Positions 17,300-26,811 of a DNA stretch of 64,000 nt are shown in pieces. The DNA is from Sulfuricella sp. T08 (GTDB taxonomy: Bacteria; Pseudomonadota; Gammaproteobacteria; Burkholderiales; Sulfuricellaceae). Each line of letters opens with the position of its first letter. Positions within the stretch are counted from its first letter, which is position 1. Position numbers and translations under genes: made by a program. The notes under the pieces were generated by a model that saw only the letters and a program-made list of their open reading frames with translations, searched no databases and was not told the origin of the DNA. The stretch is from positions 62,001 through 126,000 of the forward strand of contig NZ_DF967527.1 in NCBI RefSeq assembly GCF_000971475.1, read 5' to 3'.

Positions 17300-17403
17300 A
17301 CAGTGTCTGACGCGGCGTACCGGCTTTGGTCGCCGCGACGGCACGATACAGATAGACGGAACGTCTTTCTTCCAGCCAGCACTTCGAGTGCGTGTGATGT
17401 CAT
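17275..17403 (-). pseudogene. Frameshifted 5' remnant of a VIT/ferritin-like gene
   Basis: An ATG overlaps the patatin stop (ATGA) and begins MTSHALEVLA. The frame then fails, but removing one G from GTGCTGGCTGG near 17370 gives MTSHALEVLLEERRSVYL, followed by YRAVAATKAGTPRQTLFNELAAAAD. This resembles the N-terminal ferritin-like part of VIT1/CCC1-type proteins (E-x-R-S-x-YLYR, LF-x-EL). Resemblance stops near 17275, so the gene is both frameshifted and truncated. Confidence 0.45.
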
Positions 17404-20132
17404 GAATTGAGATTTGTCTGTTTGCGAAACTCTGCGCCTGCGTGTACCCGCAGGATACGGAATAGTCCCGCCCAGTCGTGGTTGGGTAGCTCCTGTCCAG
17501 CATTGTAATGGTTGCCGACCAGTTCCCGATAGGCATCGTCAAATACACGCGCCGCAAGGTGGTGGCCGAGCTTGCGGTAGCTCTCGAACTGCGCTTCGTC
17601 AAAGTCCTGGTCACCGGTGCTCTGGTGCGGAAAGCCGGGGTTGCCGGCGGCGTAGTTGAACACGTCCGAGGGGATGTCGCACGCCAGTGTGGGCTTGAGG
17701 TACAGCAGCTGAGCGTCAGGCGCGTCGGGATAGTGGATGCAGCCCACTGCCGCCGACCACAGGCTCAGGCCGCTGGCCGGGTCCGGGCGCAGCGGCGTGA
17801 CGTCGATGTCGATGCGCACGCCGAAATCGGTGTAGCACTTGCGCATGGCGTTGCCGAGATCGTCGAAGTTGAATTTTGCATCCTGTCCGGCGTCGATGGC
17901 GACGATGTAGTTGCAGCGCCGCCGCACCAGTTCGTAAATGCCAAGGTTCTCGAAATGTCCGCCGTCCGACAGGTAGACGAACGGCGTATCGCTGTCGGTG
18001 AGGCCGAACAGCTCGCTCAGCAGGTAGCGTCCGCCCAGTTTCGGCCCATAGGCGCGCCAGGCGCTGGGGTGACACGGATTGCCGCTCCAGTGGCCGAGGC
18101 GCACGTTGAACACCGTCATCAGCAGGCTGAGCGCGGGCGAGCTGTGATAGCCCATGTTGGGGCTCGCCGCCGCGCCAGAAATCGCCATCGCCGTGCCCAG
18201 AAAGGCACCGTGCGGACCGTGATATTCGGCGCTCGGGCGGTAGCCGCCCTGGCAATGCGCCGTACTGCTGGCGGTGGTTGCCAGGCTGAAGCCGCAATGG
18301 CTGGGGGTGAAGCTGAACGCCGCCGCCTTGCGCTGCTGCCAGGCCAGATCGCTGCCTTTGACTAGGTTGATAGCAGTATTGAAAATCGGATACGGGCGCT
18401 GTACCAGATCGGCCAGCGCCAGGTCATCAGCCGGGTCGAAGCCGGTAAACGGCTGCAGTTTGCGCCCGGGCTGACGCGAGGCGCCCAGATAGCAGCGCAC
18501 CAGCCGGTCGCGGTAAAAATAATACAGCGCAAACAGGTTGATATCGACGCGCCAGGACAGCAGCGTAGCGACCGCCAGACACGCCAGCGCCACCCCCAGC
18601 AGCAGCCAGCCGGATACCTGATTCATGGCGGCGAGGCAGTGATACGCATACTTCTGGATGCTGCTGTTGGCCGCCAGTGCGTTCACATCTACGCCGCTCA
18701 GCGCGTACTGCAGCAGCGCGCCAAGCAGGATCAGCAAGCCGCTGATGAATACCCACGGTGCGCTTTTCGCCAGCCATTCCTTCCACCACACGCTGCCGGA
18801 TTTGGCGGTACCCGGCCCGGCACCCAGCAGCAGTCCGGCCACGGTGGACGCCAGCCAGGCCGCGCCACCGCCATACGCCCAGTGGCTGGCCCACAGCACC
18901 AACGGTAGCGCGTAAATGGCGACCATAAACAGCGCCAGCCAGGCCAGCCCGATAATCAGCACCCAGCCGCCAAGACGGCTCCACCACTCGCGCATGACGT
19001 TGGAAAAATCGCGCCCCATGAAGCCGATGTGCGCCACCACCACCAGCGAAAAAATCTTCAGGATCAGCGGCGTGCCCAGCCCCACCGCCCACCACACCGC
19101 AGTCTCGGCGGGCAGATAGCGCAAGCCGTGCACCGCTGCATAAAACAGCAGTCCACCCAGCGCACCAGCCGCCAGCGCGCTGAGCAGCATCACCAGACTG
19201 CTGCGCAGTGGTCGACGCAGCAGTTCGCGCCGTTCTGCCTGGCCGAATGCCAGACTCAGCAGCCGGCCGTACAGCCATGGCAGCGTGTACAGTAGCGCGG
19301 CGGTTTTCATCCATTCCAGCGGCGGCGCGGTGAGCTGTGCGCCGAGCAGAAAAAAGCCGTAACTGAACAAGGCCGCGGCCAGCAGCGTCGGCAGCACGAT
19401 CAGCGTCAGCACCCAGCCTTGCTGACAGTACCAGCGCGGCGTCGCGGAGCTCACCAGATTGAACGAGGTCGCCACCACCGCGACCAGCAGACTCAGCCCG
19501 CCCAGCCCGAAGTAGACCGGGTGCAGCGCGTTGAGAGTATGAAATCCGCTCCACTCCAGCAGCGTGCCCAGCCACGGCAGCTGCAGCCCGGCCAACTGCG
19601 GCAGCGCGGCAATCAGCAGCCATGGCAGTAATAGCAGTGCCGCCATGCTCAGAATCAGCACGCTCAGATTGAGGTAGAGATTGCGCAGATAGGTCGCCAC
19701 TGCGTCCAGCGTATCGGACGACAGCAGGCCACCGCGTGGCGTCAGGTAATTGCTGTAGCTGCGCAGAAAGCGCACCGCCGTCAGCTCATCGCCGCCGCAG
19801 ACCAGCTGCGGTTCGAGTGCCGCCACGCTGCCATTGCCCTTGCGCCGGATCAACGCGGCCAGCCAGCCGCCGATATAGCCGCCGCCCGACACCGTGGACA
19901 GGTAATCGAAGCCGCGCAGCAGTTTGCGTTCGGCCAGTGCCTGAATTACGCCGAGATTGAAGGTGGCGCTGCGGATGCCGCCGCCGGAGAAGGCCAGGCC
20001 GATGCGCGGCGCGTCAGCAGGTGTGCCGTCCTGCACGCGCAACGCGGCCAGCACGGCGTGCTCGTGTTGCAGCATCGCCGCCAGAGTGAGGGCGGCGTTC
20101 GGGTCGGTTGGGTCAGGCTGGGGGGGTGACAT
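17400..20132 (-). CDS. Membrane-embedded patatin-like phospholipase
   Basis: 910 residues from ATG 20132, chosen for AAGGAG nine bases upstream. The oxyanion motif is GLAFSGGGIRSATFNLGVIQAL (residues 45-66) and the nucleophile elbow STVSGGGYIGGW gives Ser82. Late in the protein PFVYLSDGGHFENLGIYELVRR holds the catalytic Asp (DGG). Between them are some ten hydrophobic segments, so the hydrolase is split around or anchored by a membrane domain. It should cleave acyl esters of lipids; the substrate is unknown. It is the last intact gene of the leftward run. Confidence 0.85.
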   Translation of the reverse strand: MSPPQPDPTDPNAALTLAAMLQHEHAVLAALRVQDGTPADAPRIGLAFSGGGIRSATFNLGVIQALAERKLLRGFDYLSTVSGGGYIGGWLAALIRRKGNGSVAALEPQLVCGGDELTAVRFLRSYSNYLTPRGGLLSSDTLDAVATYLRNLYLNLSVLILSMAALLLLPWLLIAALPQLAGLQLPWLGTLLEWSGFHTLNALHPVYFGLGGLSLLVAVVATSFNLVSSATPRWYCQQGWVLTLIVLPTLLAAALFSYGFFLLGAQLTAPPLEWMKTAALLYTLPWLYGRLLSLAFGQAERRELLRRPLRSSLVMLLSALAAGALGGLLFYAAVHGLRYLPAETAVWWAVGLGTPLILKIFSLVVVAHIGFMGRDFSNVMREWWSRLGGWVLIIGLAWLALFMVAIYALPLVLWASHWAYGGGAAWLASTVAGLLLGAGPGTAKSGSVWWKEWLAKSAPWVFISGLLILLGALLQYALSGVDVNALAANSSIQKYAYHCLAAMNQVSGWLLLGVALACLAVATLLSWRVDINLFALYYFYRDRLVRCYLGASRQPGRKLQPFTGFDPADDLALADLVQRPYPIFNTAINLVKGSDLAWQQRKAAAFSFTPSHCGFSLATTASSTAHCQGGYRPSAEYHGPHGAFLGTAMAISGAAASPNMGYHSSPALSLLMTVFNVRLGHWSGNPCHPSAWRAYGPKLGGRYLLSELFGLTDSDTPFVYLSDGGHFENLGIYELVRRRCNYIVAIDAGQDAKFNFDDLGNAMRKCYTDFGVRIDIDVTPLRPDPASGLSLWSAAVGCIHYPDAPDAQLLYLKPTLACDIPSDVFNYAAGNPGFPHQSTGDQDFDEAQFESYRKLGHHLAARVFDDAYRELVGNHYNAGQELPNHDWAGLFRILRVHAGAEFRKQTNLNS

Positions 20133-20306
20133 GAACTGTGACTCCTTGAACAGAACAACTGCAAAGCGCGCCACAGAGATATCGGAGAACACAGAGATGA
20201 AGCGGGGTTGACCTGTTATCCCGGCTCATCTGAGGAGGGTATAAATTTACGCCAGGTACCGGCTTCTCCTCGGTGTTCTTAGTGCGCTCTGTTGAGGTTT
20301 CTAGGA

Positions 20307-21092
20307 TCATGCAACCTTGGGATACATGCGCCGGATGAAGCGCTTGTCGCCGGTGGATAGTCGGGTGTTATTGGCGGTGCCCACGCCGCCTTGCAGCAGT
20401 TCAGGCGGGAAACTGTAGAGCATGATGGACTTGGCGTCGAACTTGCTGGCGTTGAGCTGATCGAGCGAATATTTCTGGATGATGTTGTGGTCGATGTCCG
20501 CCTTGCTCCAGTTATTCGGTGGTCCGCTGAAATAATCGTACACCGCCTGCAGGTTCCATTTGACGCCGCTCTTGGGGTTTTGGTGCTCGTGAATAGCGCC
20601 CAGCGCATGGCCGAACTCGTGCACCACCACGCGGCGCCACTCTTCATCGCCGGTGCTGTCGCGCAACCAGCCGAAATTCATGGTGGGCTCGCTTTTCCTG
20701 AAATACGCGGTGTGCAGACTATCGGTGCCGATTGCCGACCAGGAACCGTCGTCGGCTTCGAACGACACGCGGATTTCGGCTCTGTTCTGGCTGGCGCTGA
20801 AATTGAAGCTGATGTTGGCGTAAGGTATCCACATCTCGGCGAACTGGCGCACCTTGGCTTTCTGCGTGGCGCTGCCGTCCATGAAATACACGCCGAGTTC
20901 GCGTCCGACGCGCCATTTCTTGCCCGTCAGCAGCGCCATTTTGGCAGGATGCATCGAGGCGCCCGCCAACGCGCGCGGCATTCTGGGCTGGTTGCCGTGG
21001 TATTCATCGATTGCCAGCGTGGCGGCGACGATTTTTTGCTCAATCGGGATGATGCGGTCGATGCACAGGTGTAGCTTGGTTTTTTTGCTCAT
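20307..21092 (-). CDS. Astacin-like (M12A) metzincin protease
   Basis: 261 residues from ATG 21092, supported by GAGGAG seven bases upstream; an upstream in-frame ATG at 21257 has no such site. The zinc motif is VVVHEFGHALGAIHEHQNP (His158, His162, His168), with the Met-turn in DAKSIMLYSFP. GVYFMDGSATQKAKVRQFAEMW matches the substrate-edge region of M12A. No signal peptide is visible, so export would need another route. It lies between patatin and a FecR-domain gene. Confidence 0.85.
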   Translation of the reverse strand: MSKKTKLHLCIDRIIPIEQKIVAATLAIDEYHGNQPRMPRALAGASMHPAKMALLTGKKWRVGRELGVYFMDGSATQKAKVRQFAEMWIPYANISFNFSASQNRAEIRVSFEADDGSWSAIGTDSLHTAYFRKSEPTMNFGWLRDSTGDEEWRRVVVHEFGHALGAIHEHQNPKSGVKWNLQAVYDYFSGPPNNWSKADIDHNIIQKYSLDQLNASKFDAKSIMLYSFPPELLQGGVGTANNTRLSTGDKRFIRRMYPKVA

Positions 21093-21319
21093 GATGCGCT
21101 CCTCAGTAGTGGCCTCAAATGGCCTGATTTTTTGCGATGTCCCAGCCTGCTGCGGCCGGTATTCCATCGTGATGGTGTTGAAATGCAGGCTCACCTGACC
21201 GGTGGGAGGAAACCCGCTGTCGTGTTCGGTTGCGGTGGTGGTCGTCGATTGAGTCATCGTCGATGCCGTCCAGTTCCAAAAAATTCAATTTTCATGAGTG
21301 TCTCCTGTGCCAAAGCGGC

Positions 21320-22129
21320 TTATTGCAACGAGTTGGGTTGCTGCGTGGGGGGCTCGGTCGGCCGGTGGCGCGGATACATGGGCAGACCGAAATCGAGATC
21401 GAAGCGGGGTGAGTCCCGCGCCCTGCATTTCGCTTCCAGCAGCACGCGGTCGAAAGAAAACTGTGCTGTGCCGCATTGTTCGCGGTCACTGTGAGTGACC
21501 TGCTGATCCTTGCAGCACCAGCCTGTGAAGGTATAATTTTTGCGCCAGCGCAACATCTCCATCAGTTCGCGTTCGCTCAGCTGGCGCGTGCGTGCCTCCC
21601 CCTGCAGGGTCATGATGTATTGCTGGGACACCAGAATGCGCGCCGATTCTGGGCGCACCACGGTGACGCTGCCCGAAAGTACGGTGATGCCGGTCTGCTG
21701 CGGCGTGACACGGATATTGATGCGGCTGTTGTTGATCGCGTCGAGCGCCGGACTGTCGATGCAGAACGGCTGTTTGTCGACGAACACCTGCCCGCTCAGT
21801 ATCTTCGCCAGAATGCAGAAACCCGACTGCAGGCGTTTGACGAGAAAGATCGGATCGGTGTTTTGATCCAGCTGAAACAGGCCGCCGTCGCTAAATTCAA
21901 TCAGCCCGCTGCTGGCGTTGCCGGTGGTGACGGTGTCTCCCACGTGTATCGCCTCGCCGCCCAAGGCGCGCGTGCCGTTGAGGAACACCTGACTACCGGC
22001 CACGCCGAGCGTGCCGATGCGCTCGTCCATTGCCGGTTCGCGCTGGCTGTTCGCGCCGCCTGCGTCGCCACCCAAGGCAAACAGCAGCCCCAGCATGGTG
22101 AACAATGATGTCGCGGGCACTGATCTCAT
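21320..22129 (-). CDS. Exported FecR-domain protein
   Basis: 269 residues from ATG 22129, which overlaps the upstream gene's stop (ATGA). A signal peptide (TSLFTMLGLLFALGGDAGGA) leads into a FecR-type region: GTLGVAGSQVFLNGTRALGGEAIHVGDTVTTGNASSGLIEFSDGGLFQL. The C-terminal part (LRWRKNYTFTGWCCKDQQ) is cysteine-rich and unassigned. FecR domains usually sense or relay signals to ECF sigma factors, but none is nearby, so the domain may serve a structural role. Confidence 0.75.
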   Translation of the reverse strand: MRSVPATSLFTMLGLLFALGGDAGGANSQREPAMDERIGTLGVAGSQVFLNGTRALGGEAIHVGDTVTTGNASSGLIEFSDGGLFQLDQNTDPIFLVKRLQSGFCILAKILSGQVFVDKQPFCIDSPALDAINNSRINIRVTPQQTGITVLSGSVTVVRPESARILVSQQYIMTLQGEARTRQLSERELMEMLRWRKNYTFTGWCCKDQQVTHSDREQCGTAQFSFDRVLLEAKCRARDSPRFDLDFGLPMYPRHRPTEPPTQQPNSLQ

Positions 22130-23055
22130 GGCGTTCCCCTCGTTGGCGCAGCTGCACTGCCTGCGAACAGTGCTTCGACTTGCCGGATCTGCGCGCTGCG
22201 CACGGCGGTGACGGGCAGCCACAGCACGCGTCTGGCGTGCGCATCCCACAGCACAAAATCGCGTTCGGTCTGGTTGAGCAGGAACAGCTTTTGAGCATCG
22301 CTGCCAGGCCAGGCTGTCGCTGTTTCGAGGCTGATGACCGGCAGGCGGATCTGGCGCTGCAACACGCCATAGAGCATCGGCAACAATACCGTATAGAGCA
22401 GCACAATTAGCACAAACGGCGCGCTCAATAGCGGCCGCCAGCGCCACGGCGCGGCTACGCGCCAGGCCAGTAGCAGGAGTCCCACAGCCTTGATCAGCAT
22501 CAGCAGGCTGTTGGCAAAAATGGCCTTGAGGCGGACGCTGTCGCCGCTCAGCAGCAGAGCGGTCAGGCTGCCCGCGGCGGCTTGACCCTGCACGAACAGC
22601 AGATTGGAGATTTGCAGCGGCGCATTCAGGCTCTGCGGGTCTTCGCTGCCCGCCAGTAGCAGCATCAGCAGCGCGGCGAACACCAGCGCGCGCGCCCGTC
22701 CAGATTGCCGCAGCTGCGCCAGACGCGCGTGCCAGAGCGATTGCGCCGCACGCAGGCGGCGACGCATGACATACATCAGCGGTGCCAGCACCAGTAGCAC
22801 CAGCAGCGCGACAAAGCCGACGCTGATGAGCAGATTGAGCAGGATTTCGCCGAGCAGTCCAAGCACGTCGATGAGAAAGCGGCCACCCTCCGCGACATAA
22901 CGCTCCTGACCGTAATTCACCAGTCCGGACAGCCCAAGCAGGTGCAGTTGCGCCGTGCTCAGCAGATAGCCGCAGGCATACAGAATCGCGCCGATGCCGG
23001 CCAGTGCGCCGGACAGCCAGCCAACGAAGAGTGCGATGCCTTTGCTCAGTTCCAT
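22126..23055 (-). CDS. Multi-pass membrane protein of unknown function
   Basis: 309 residues with about six hydrophobic segments (for example ALFVGWLSGALAGIGAILYACGY and VGFVALLVLLVLAPLMYVM). The C-terminal 60 residues form a soluble domain (FLLNQTERDFVLWDAHARRVLWLPVTAVRSAQIRQVEALF) that looks like a small sensor or beta domain. Not recognised as a named family. It overlaps the FecR gene by four bases and follows the nuclease gene by 27. Confidence 0.7.
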   Translation of the reverse strand: MELSKGIALFVGWLSGALAGIGAILYACGYLLSTAQLHLLGLSGLVNYGQERYVAEGGRFLIDVLGLLGEILLNLLISVGFVALLVLLVLAPLMYVMRRRLRAAQSLWHARLAQLRQSGRARALVFAALLMLLLAGSEDPQSLNAPLQISNLLFVQGQAAAGSLTALLLSGDSVRLKAIFANSLLMLIKAVGLLLLAWRVAAPWRWRPLLSAPFVLIVLLYTVLLPMLYGVLQRQIRLPVISLETATAWPGSDAQKLFLLNQTERDFVLWDAHARRVLWLPVTAVRSAQIRQVEALFAGSAAAPTRGTP

Positions 23056-23082
23056 AGATCGATTTTCCGTCGCATGCGCTAT

Positions 23083-23985
23083 TCAGATAAGCGTGATGTC
23101 CATATACAGCGGCGCATGGTCAGAGGCTTTGGGCTCGTTCTCGCCGACGCCGTCGAGCCGCTCTTCTGTGACTTTTTGAGCGCGCCAGGGCAGGCCGCGC
23201 CGCATCACGGCAGGGTGAGTTGCGTTGGCCTTGGCAAGCCCCGCTGACAGCAACAGATAGTCAAGCTGGCTGTAGGAATTGCCGCCAGAGTAGTAATGCG
23301 TCCAGCGCTCGGTCTCGGGCAAACGCGTCAGCACGTTGTTGAGGCCTTTGTGATCGAGGAGGGCGGTGAGGCTGGTCTTGCCTTCTGGATAGTCGTTGAA
23401 GTCGCCCAACACCACGAAATTTCCCTTGTAGGCCGACTTCTTCCAGCGTGAGTCGATGATCGACGCCACGCGCTCGGCCTGTTCCTGTCGCCGTGCGCGG
23501 GTGGCATCCCGGCCTTCCATCATGGATTTGAAGTGGTTGAGATAGAGGGTGAGCATCGTGCCTCCTACCAACACGTCCACCTCCAGGCAATCGCGCGAAA
23601 ACAGGAAGGCTGCGCCACCCTTGCTACGTTCCTCGCGGTGCGAGCGCAGCGCGGCGATGGGATGGCGTGACAGCACGGCGACGTCGATCTGGCGCGGGTC
23701 GAAGCTGTCGATCACCGCACGGTAGGCGTATTTCATGCCGCCGAGGTAAAACGAATTGAAGCGGTCCAGCACTGGCAGGCTTTCCACTTCCTGCAGGCAG
23801 ATCACGTCGGCGTTCACTGCGCGTATGGCTTTGGCGGTGATTTTTTTCGAGGCCTCATCCTGGATGCGGAATGCCAGGTCGTTGATGCTGAAGCCGTCGT
23901 CCTCGGTGGGCTGGATGCCGTCCTTGAAACGGTAGCGGGCGAACAGGTTTTCGACGTTGAAGGTGGCAAGGCGCAGAGTGGACAT
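23083..23985 (-). CDS. Endonuclease/exonuclease/phosphatase family protein
   Basis: 300 residues from ATG 23985 with GAGGAA nine bases upstream. Signature motifs are all present: RLATFNVENLF, VICLQEVESL, LYLNHFKS, VVLGDFNDYPEG and PKASDHAPLYMDITLI. The fold uses a divalent metal to cleave phosphodiesters or phosphomonoesters of nucleic acids, inositols or lipids. No signal peptide is seen. With patatin and oxidases alongside, a phospholipid or nucleotide target is possible, but specificity is not readable. Confidence 0.85.
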   Translation of the reverse strand: MSTLRLATFNVENLFARYRFKDGIQPTEDDGFSINDLAFRIQDEASKKITAKAIRAVNADVICLQEVESLPVLDRFNSFYLGGMKYAYRAVIDSFDPRQIDVAVLSRHPIAALRSHREERSKGGAAFLFSRDCLEVDVLVGGTMLTLYLNHFKSMMEGRDATRARRQEQAERVASIIDSRWKKSAYKGNFVVLGDFNDYPEGKTSLTALLDHKGLNNVLTRLPETERWTHYYSGGNSYSQLDYLLLSAGLAKANATHPAVMRRGLPWRAQKVTEERLDGVGENEPKASDHAPLYMDITLI

Positions 23986-24013
23986 GGTTGATTTCCTCAA
24001 GGGTTTTCAGAGA

Positions 24014-25507
24014 TTACGCATCATCTGTTCCGACGATGTAATGCAATGCGCGCAGACTGGGCAGAAAGAAATATGCCCCGCCGCGTACCGTGACAAACTG
24101 CGGCAGCCCGGTCACGCGCTGGCGTAAAGCACCATCGTGCGGCACGGTGAAAGCGCTGGTTACCGGGCAGCCTGGGATGGCTTGGCGATTGCCGAGAAGC
24201 GGGTCGCTCTCGCCGCTCAGGCCGGAAAACTTGGTGCTTGCTATCCATGCGTTCTGGATGAATTCAAACTGGCGCGCGAGGTTGGCGTTGAGGCAAATGA
24301 AGTGCAGTCCGCGCCTGGGATCATCCGGCGGAGCGGGCGCCAGCGCATCTTCCGGTTTCAGCTCGCTGCCATATTCGCGGCCGCGCCGCAGGATGCGATG
24401 AAAGCGCACGGAAGACATCAGGTCGTCGCGGAACCCTTGCGGGCCAAACCCCAGCAGGGTGATGAGTTTTTTCAGCAGGCTGGCCGGGCGCTCGGGGAAG
24501 TCGGCATTACGCGGGTTGGCGCGCCGCACATGCGCTCCGAACGGACAGCGAGCGCCCGTCGGATCGTGATCGAAGGTGAACTGGTTTTGGCTGATCTGTT
24601 CCGGGTCTGTTCCTGTCCCTGGAATGGGCTGCTGCTGAATCGGCACCAGTAGATCGCCCGCGCGCGTCCGCCCCACCATTGCCGCCGCCAATTGTTGCGC
24701 TTCAGTCGCATTGCCGCCGCGCTGCTGGTAGACGAATTGCCAGAACAGACGCACATCCTGCTCCAGTTGCCGCATCACGAGATACGTCCCGTTGCGACCG
24801 AGGTCTTTCTTCTCCGGAGCATCCAGCGCGGGCAGCAGATCCGCACTCGCGGTACCGGGATCGAGCACAGGCCGGTCGGTGATCTTGCCGTACTCATTGC
24901 GATAGCCCAGCAAAAATTCGCCGAGCGCGGCCAAGTTGCTGTAGTCATACTCGACATGGGCAGCTTGCTGCTGTTCCCAATCGAGCTGTGGCTGGCTGAT
25001 GCCGTCGGCGAAACCGAATGGCTCGACGCCGTCGAGATTTTCAGTCTTGAGCCAACGGGCTTCGCTGAACGCCTCCTTCCAGACAGCGCCGGTGCTGACT
25101 TGCACAAACGCATCGAAAGCATCCGGTTGGGCGAAGAACATGATCACCAGGTGCACCTCGTTGGCGGGCCCGCCCCATTCCCAATGTTCTGGTGCATTGA
25201 TGCCCACATCCCCCAGTTCGCGCGCACGGTTTTCCTGCGTCATGCCGCCGCGAAACGCGTGCGAGAAGCCTGCGATCACCGGCTCGGCAACGCCGAGCGC
25301 GCGCAGGCCCGGCGCAGTGAACGCGACCTGCAGCGCCGTGGTCGGCGGCGGGGTCATCAGCATTGCGTTGCTGACCGGTGCCGTGCGCAGCCAGTCGCGG
25401 GCGGCAGCGGGGTTTTTGACTCGCACCAGCGCGTAGGTGGCTTGCGTCATGTGCTTGTAGCCAAAGCGCAGCAAACCTTGCACGTCAGCGTAATCGACTG
25501 GGTTCAT
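24014..25507 (-). CDS. Dyp-type heme peroxidase
   Basis: 497 residues from ATG 25507, overlapping the preceding gene's stop. Family marks: FGFADGISQPQL (GxxDG with the catalytic Asp), the proximal His in FGAHVRRANPRN, and the distal Arg region FHRILRRGREYG. C-terminal GLHFICLNANLARQFEFIQNAWI and RGGAYFFLPSL also fit. The enzyme oxidises substrates with H2O2. No Tat or Sec signal is present and no encapsulin gene is adjacent. It is longer than compact bacterial forms and nearer the long class. Confidence 0.92.
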   Translation of the reverse strand: MNPVDYADVQGLLRFGYKHMTQATYALVRVKNPAAARDWLRTAPVSNAMLMTPPPTTALQVAFTAPGLRALGVAEPVIAGFSHAFRGGMTQENRARELGDVGINAPEHWEWGGPANEVHLVIMFFAQPDAFDAFVQVSTGAVWKEAFSEARWLKTENLDGVEPFGFADGISQPQLDWEQQQAAHVEYDYSNLAALGEFLLGYRNEYGKITDRPVLDPGTASADLLPALDAPEKKDLGRNGTYLVMRQLEQDVRLFWQFVYQQRGGNATEAQQLAAAMVGRTRAGDLLVPIQQQPIPGTGTDPEQISQNQFTFDHDPTGARCPFGAHVRRANPRNADFPERPASLLKKLITLLGFGPQGFRDDLMSSVRFHRILRRGREYGSELKPEDALAPAPPDDPRRGLHFICLNANLARQFEFIQNAWIASTKFSGLSGESDPLLGNRQAIPGCPVTSAFTVPHDGALRQRVTGLPQFVTVRGGAYFFLPSLRALHYIVGTDDA

Positions 25508-26805
25508 AACAGGGCGATCCATTCGCGAACTGCCTCTTCGCTCATCGACGCGGATTCCAGGCCCCGGCGGATGCGCGTGTTGCGCTCCAGATCGATCGCG
25601 GTCAAACCGGGATAGGCCTTGTACCAGACCTGTGTCGGCAGGGTGTGACGGCGCAGGAATTCCTTGTATTTGCATTCGTCGGCGCAGCCGTCCAGCACCA
25701 GCCAGTTGGTTCGTGGATAGCCGACGCCGTTGCTGAAAGATGCATTCAGGCCGAAGCCGGTCTTGTTGATGAAATCGTCCATGTAGCTCTCGACGCTGCC
25801 GTCGTAGTTGCTGAAAAACGCCATGCGTTGCGTGCCGCCGATAAACACCCAGCGCGCGAAGTGGATCGAGCGGATGCGCCCGAGGCGACCGGGACGAACC
25901 AGATGCCGCGCGGCGTAGTTGACTGTGAGCAGTACGCCGATGGTGGTCAGCCGGCGCACCAGGCCCGGCTTTAAGCTGCCCATCGCGCTGAACTGGTTGG
26001 TGACATCGTGATCTTCGCCCAGCGCCAGCGCGTCGGAATAGGCCTGATCGACGCTGGGGCACAGTTCCGGATCGGTTTTCTCCAGATAGCGCAGGCGCGC
26101 CAGATAGAATGGCGCAATCACGATGAGCAGCGGCGACGCCAGCACCAGCAGCACGGGCATGCCGAGCAGGTGCAGCGTGTTGGCGATCCACCATTTGAAC
26201 GGGGTCGCGCTTTCCTCGGAGAGTTTGAGCTGCCCGGCGGCTCTCTCTGCCTGAACGAACTGCGCCAGCTGCGCGTGAAGCGCACGCGGGGCAAGCCCTT
26301 GGAGCGCAGGCGCATGTGCCGCGAGGTGGCTTTCGAGCGCATCGTGCAGCGCCGCTTCTTCGCGCACCTGTACCACCGTGCGCCCGCGACAGTTCACGTA
26401 ATTGGCGATGGCGCTGCTGCTCTGCTGCTTCATCCAGGCCAGCAGATCGGTGGCGGGCGTGAAGCCCTCGCAGCAGGAAAACAGCGTGCGCAAGCCATTC
26501 GCTGCGTGCCGTACCAGTGCGTTGAGGAAGCTGTCCTCGTCGCCGTCGATGTCGCCGAGCAAGGCAAAATAAAGCGGGTAAGCCGGGGCCGTCTCACCGT
26601 GGATGCGGATGTCTGCGCTGGTTTGGTCATCGAGGATCAGCAGCCGCGCGACATGCAAGGTATTGAACTGTGCGAACGGCAGCAGCGCGTTGTTCGGATT
26701 TACGCGCCCCGGTGCGTCGTTCATGGCGGCGAGCGACTGGCGCAACACTGCCTCGCGCGCCGGAACAATGGCTGCCAGGATCATGAAGCTGGATTGCGGT
26801 GTCAT
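25504..26805 (-). CDS. Unknown protein linked to the Dyp peroxidase
   Basis: 433 residues starting TPQSSFMILAAIVPAREAVL. One strong hydrophobic hairpin lies near residues 207-235 (ANTLHLLGMPVLLVLASPLL). The second half has IHFARWVFIGGTQRMAFFSNYDGSVESYMDDFINK, then VGYPRTNWLVLDGCADECKYKEFLRRH. The FFSNYDGS-x-ESYMDDF element looks strongly conserved and I associate it with neighbours of peroxidase genes, but I know no function. The N-terminal third has ferredoxin-like character similar to Dyp folds; this is a weak impression. Overlaps the Dyp gene by ATGA. Confidence 0.75.
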   Translation of the reverse strand: MTPQSSFMILAAIVPAREAVLRQSLAAMNDAPGRVNPNNALLPFAQFNTLHVARLLILDDQTSADIRIHGETAPAYPLYFALLGDIDGDEDSFLNALVRHAANGLRTLFSCCEGFTPATDLLAWMKQQSSSAIANYVNCRGRTVVQVREEAALHDALESHLAAHAPALQGLAPRALHAQLAQFVQAERAAGQLKLSEESATPFKWWIANTLHLLGMPVLLVLASPLLIVIAPFYLARLRYLEKTDPELCPSVDQAYSDALALGEDHDVTNQFSAMGSLKPGLVRRLTTIGVLLTVNYAARHLVRPGRLGRIRSIHFARWVFIGGTQRMAFFSNYDGSVESYMDDFINKTGFGLNASFSNGVGYPRTNWLVLDGCADECKYKEFLRRHTLPTQVWYKAYPGLTAIDLERNTRIRRGLESASMSEEAVREWIALL

Positions 26806-26811
26806 CGCAGT

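Noticed and set aside
17030-17614. 194-codon minus-strand frame reaching into the patatin gene
   Set aside because: It conflicts with the patatin reading frame and is mostly Arg/Ser-rich; only the short VIT-like stretch in a different frame has family resemblance.
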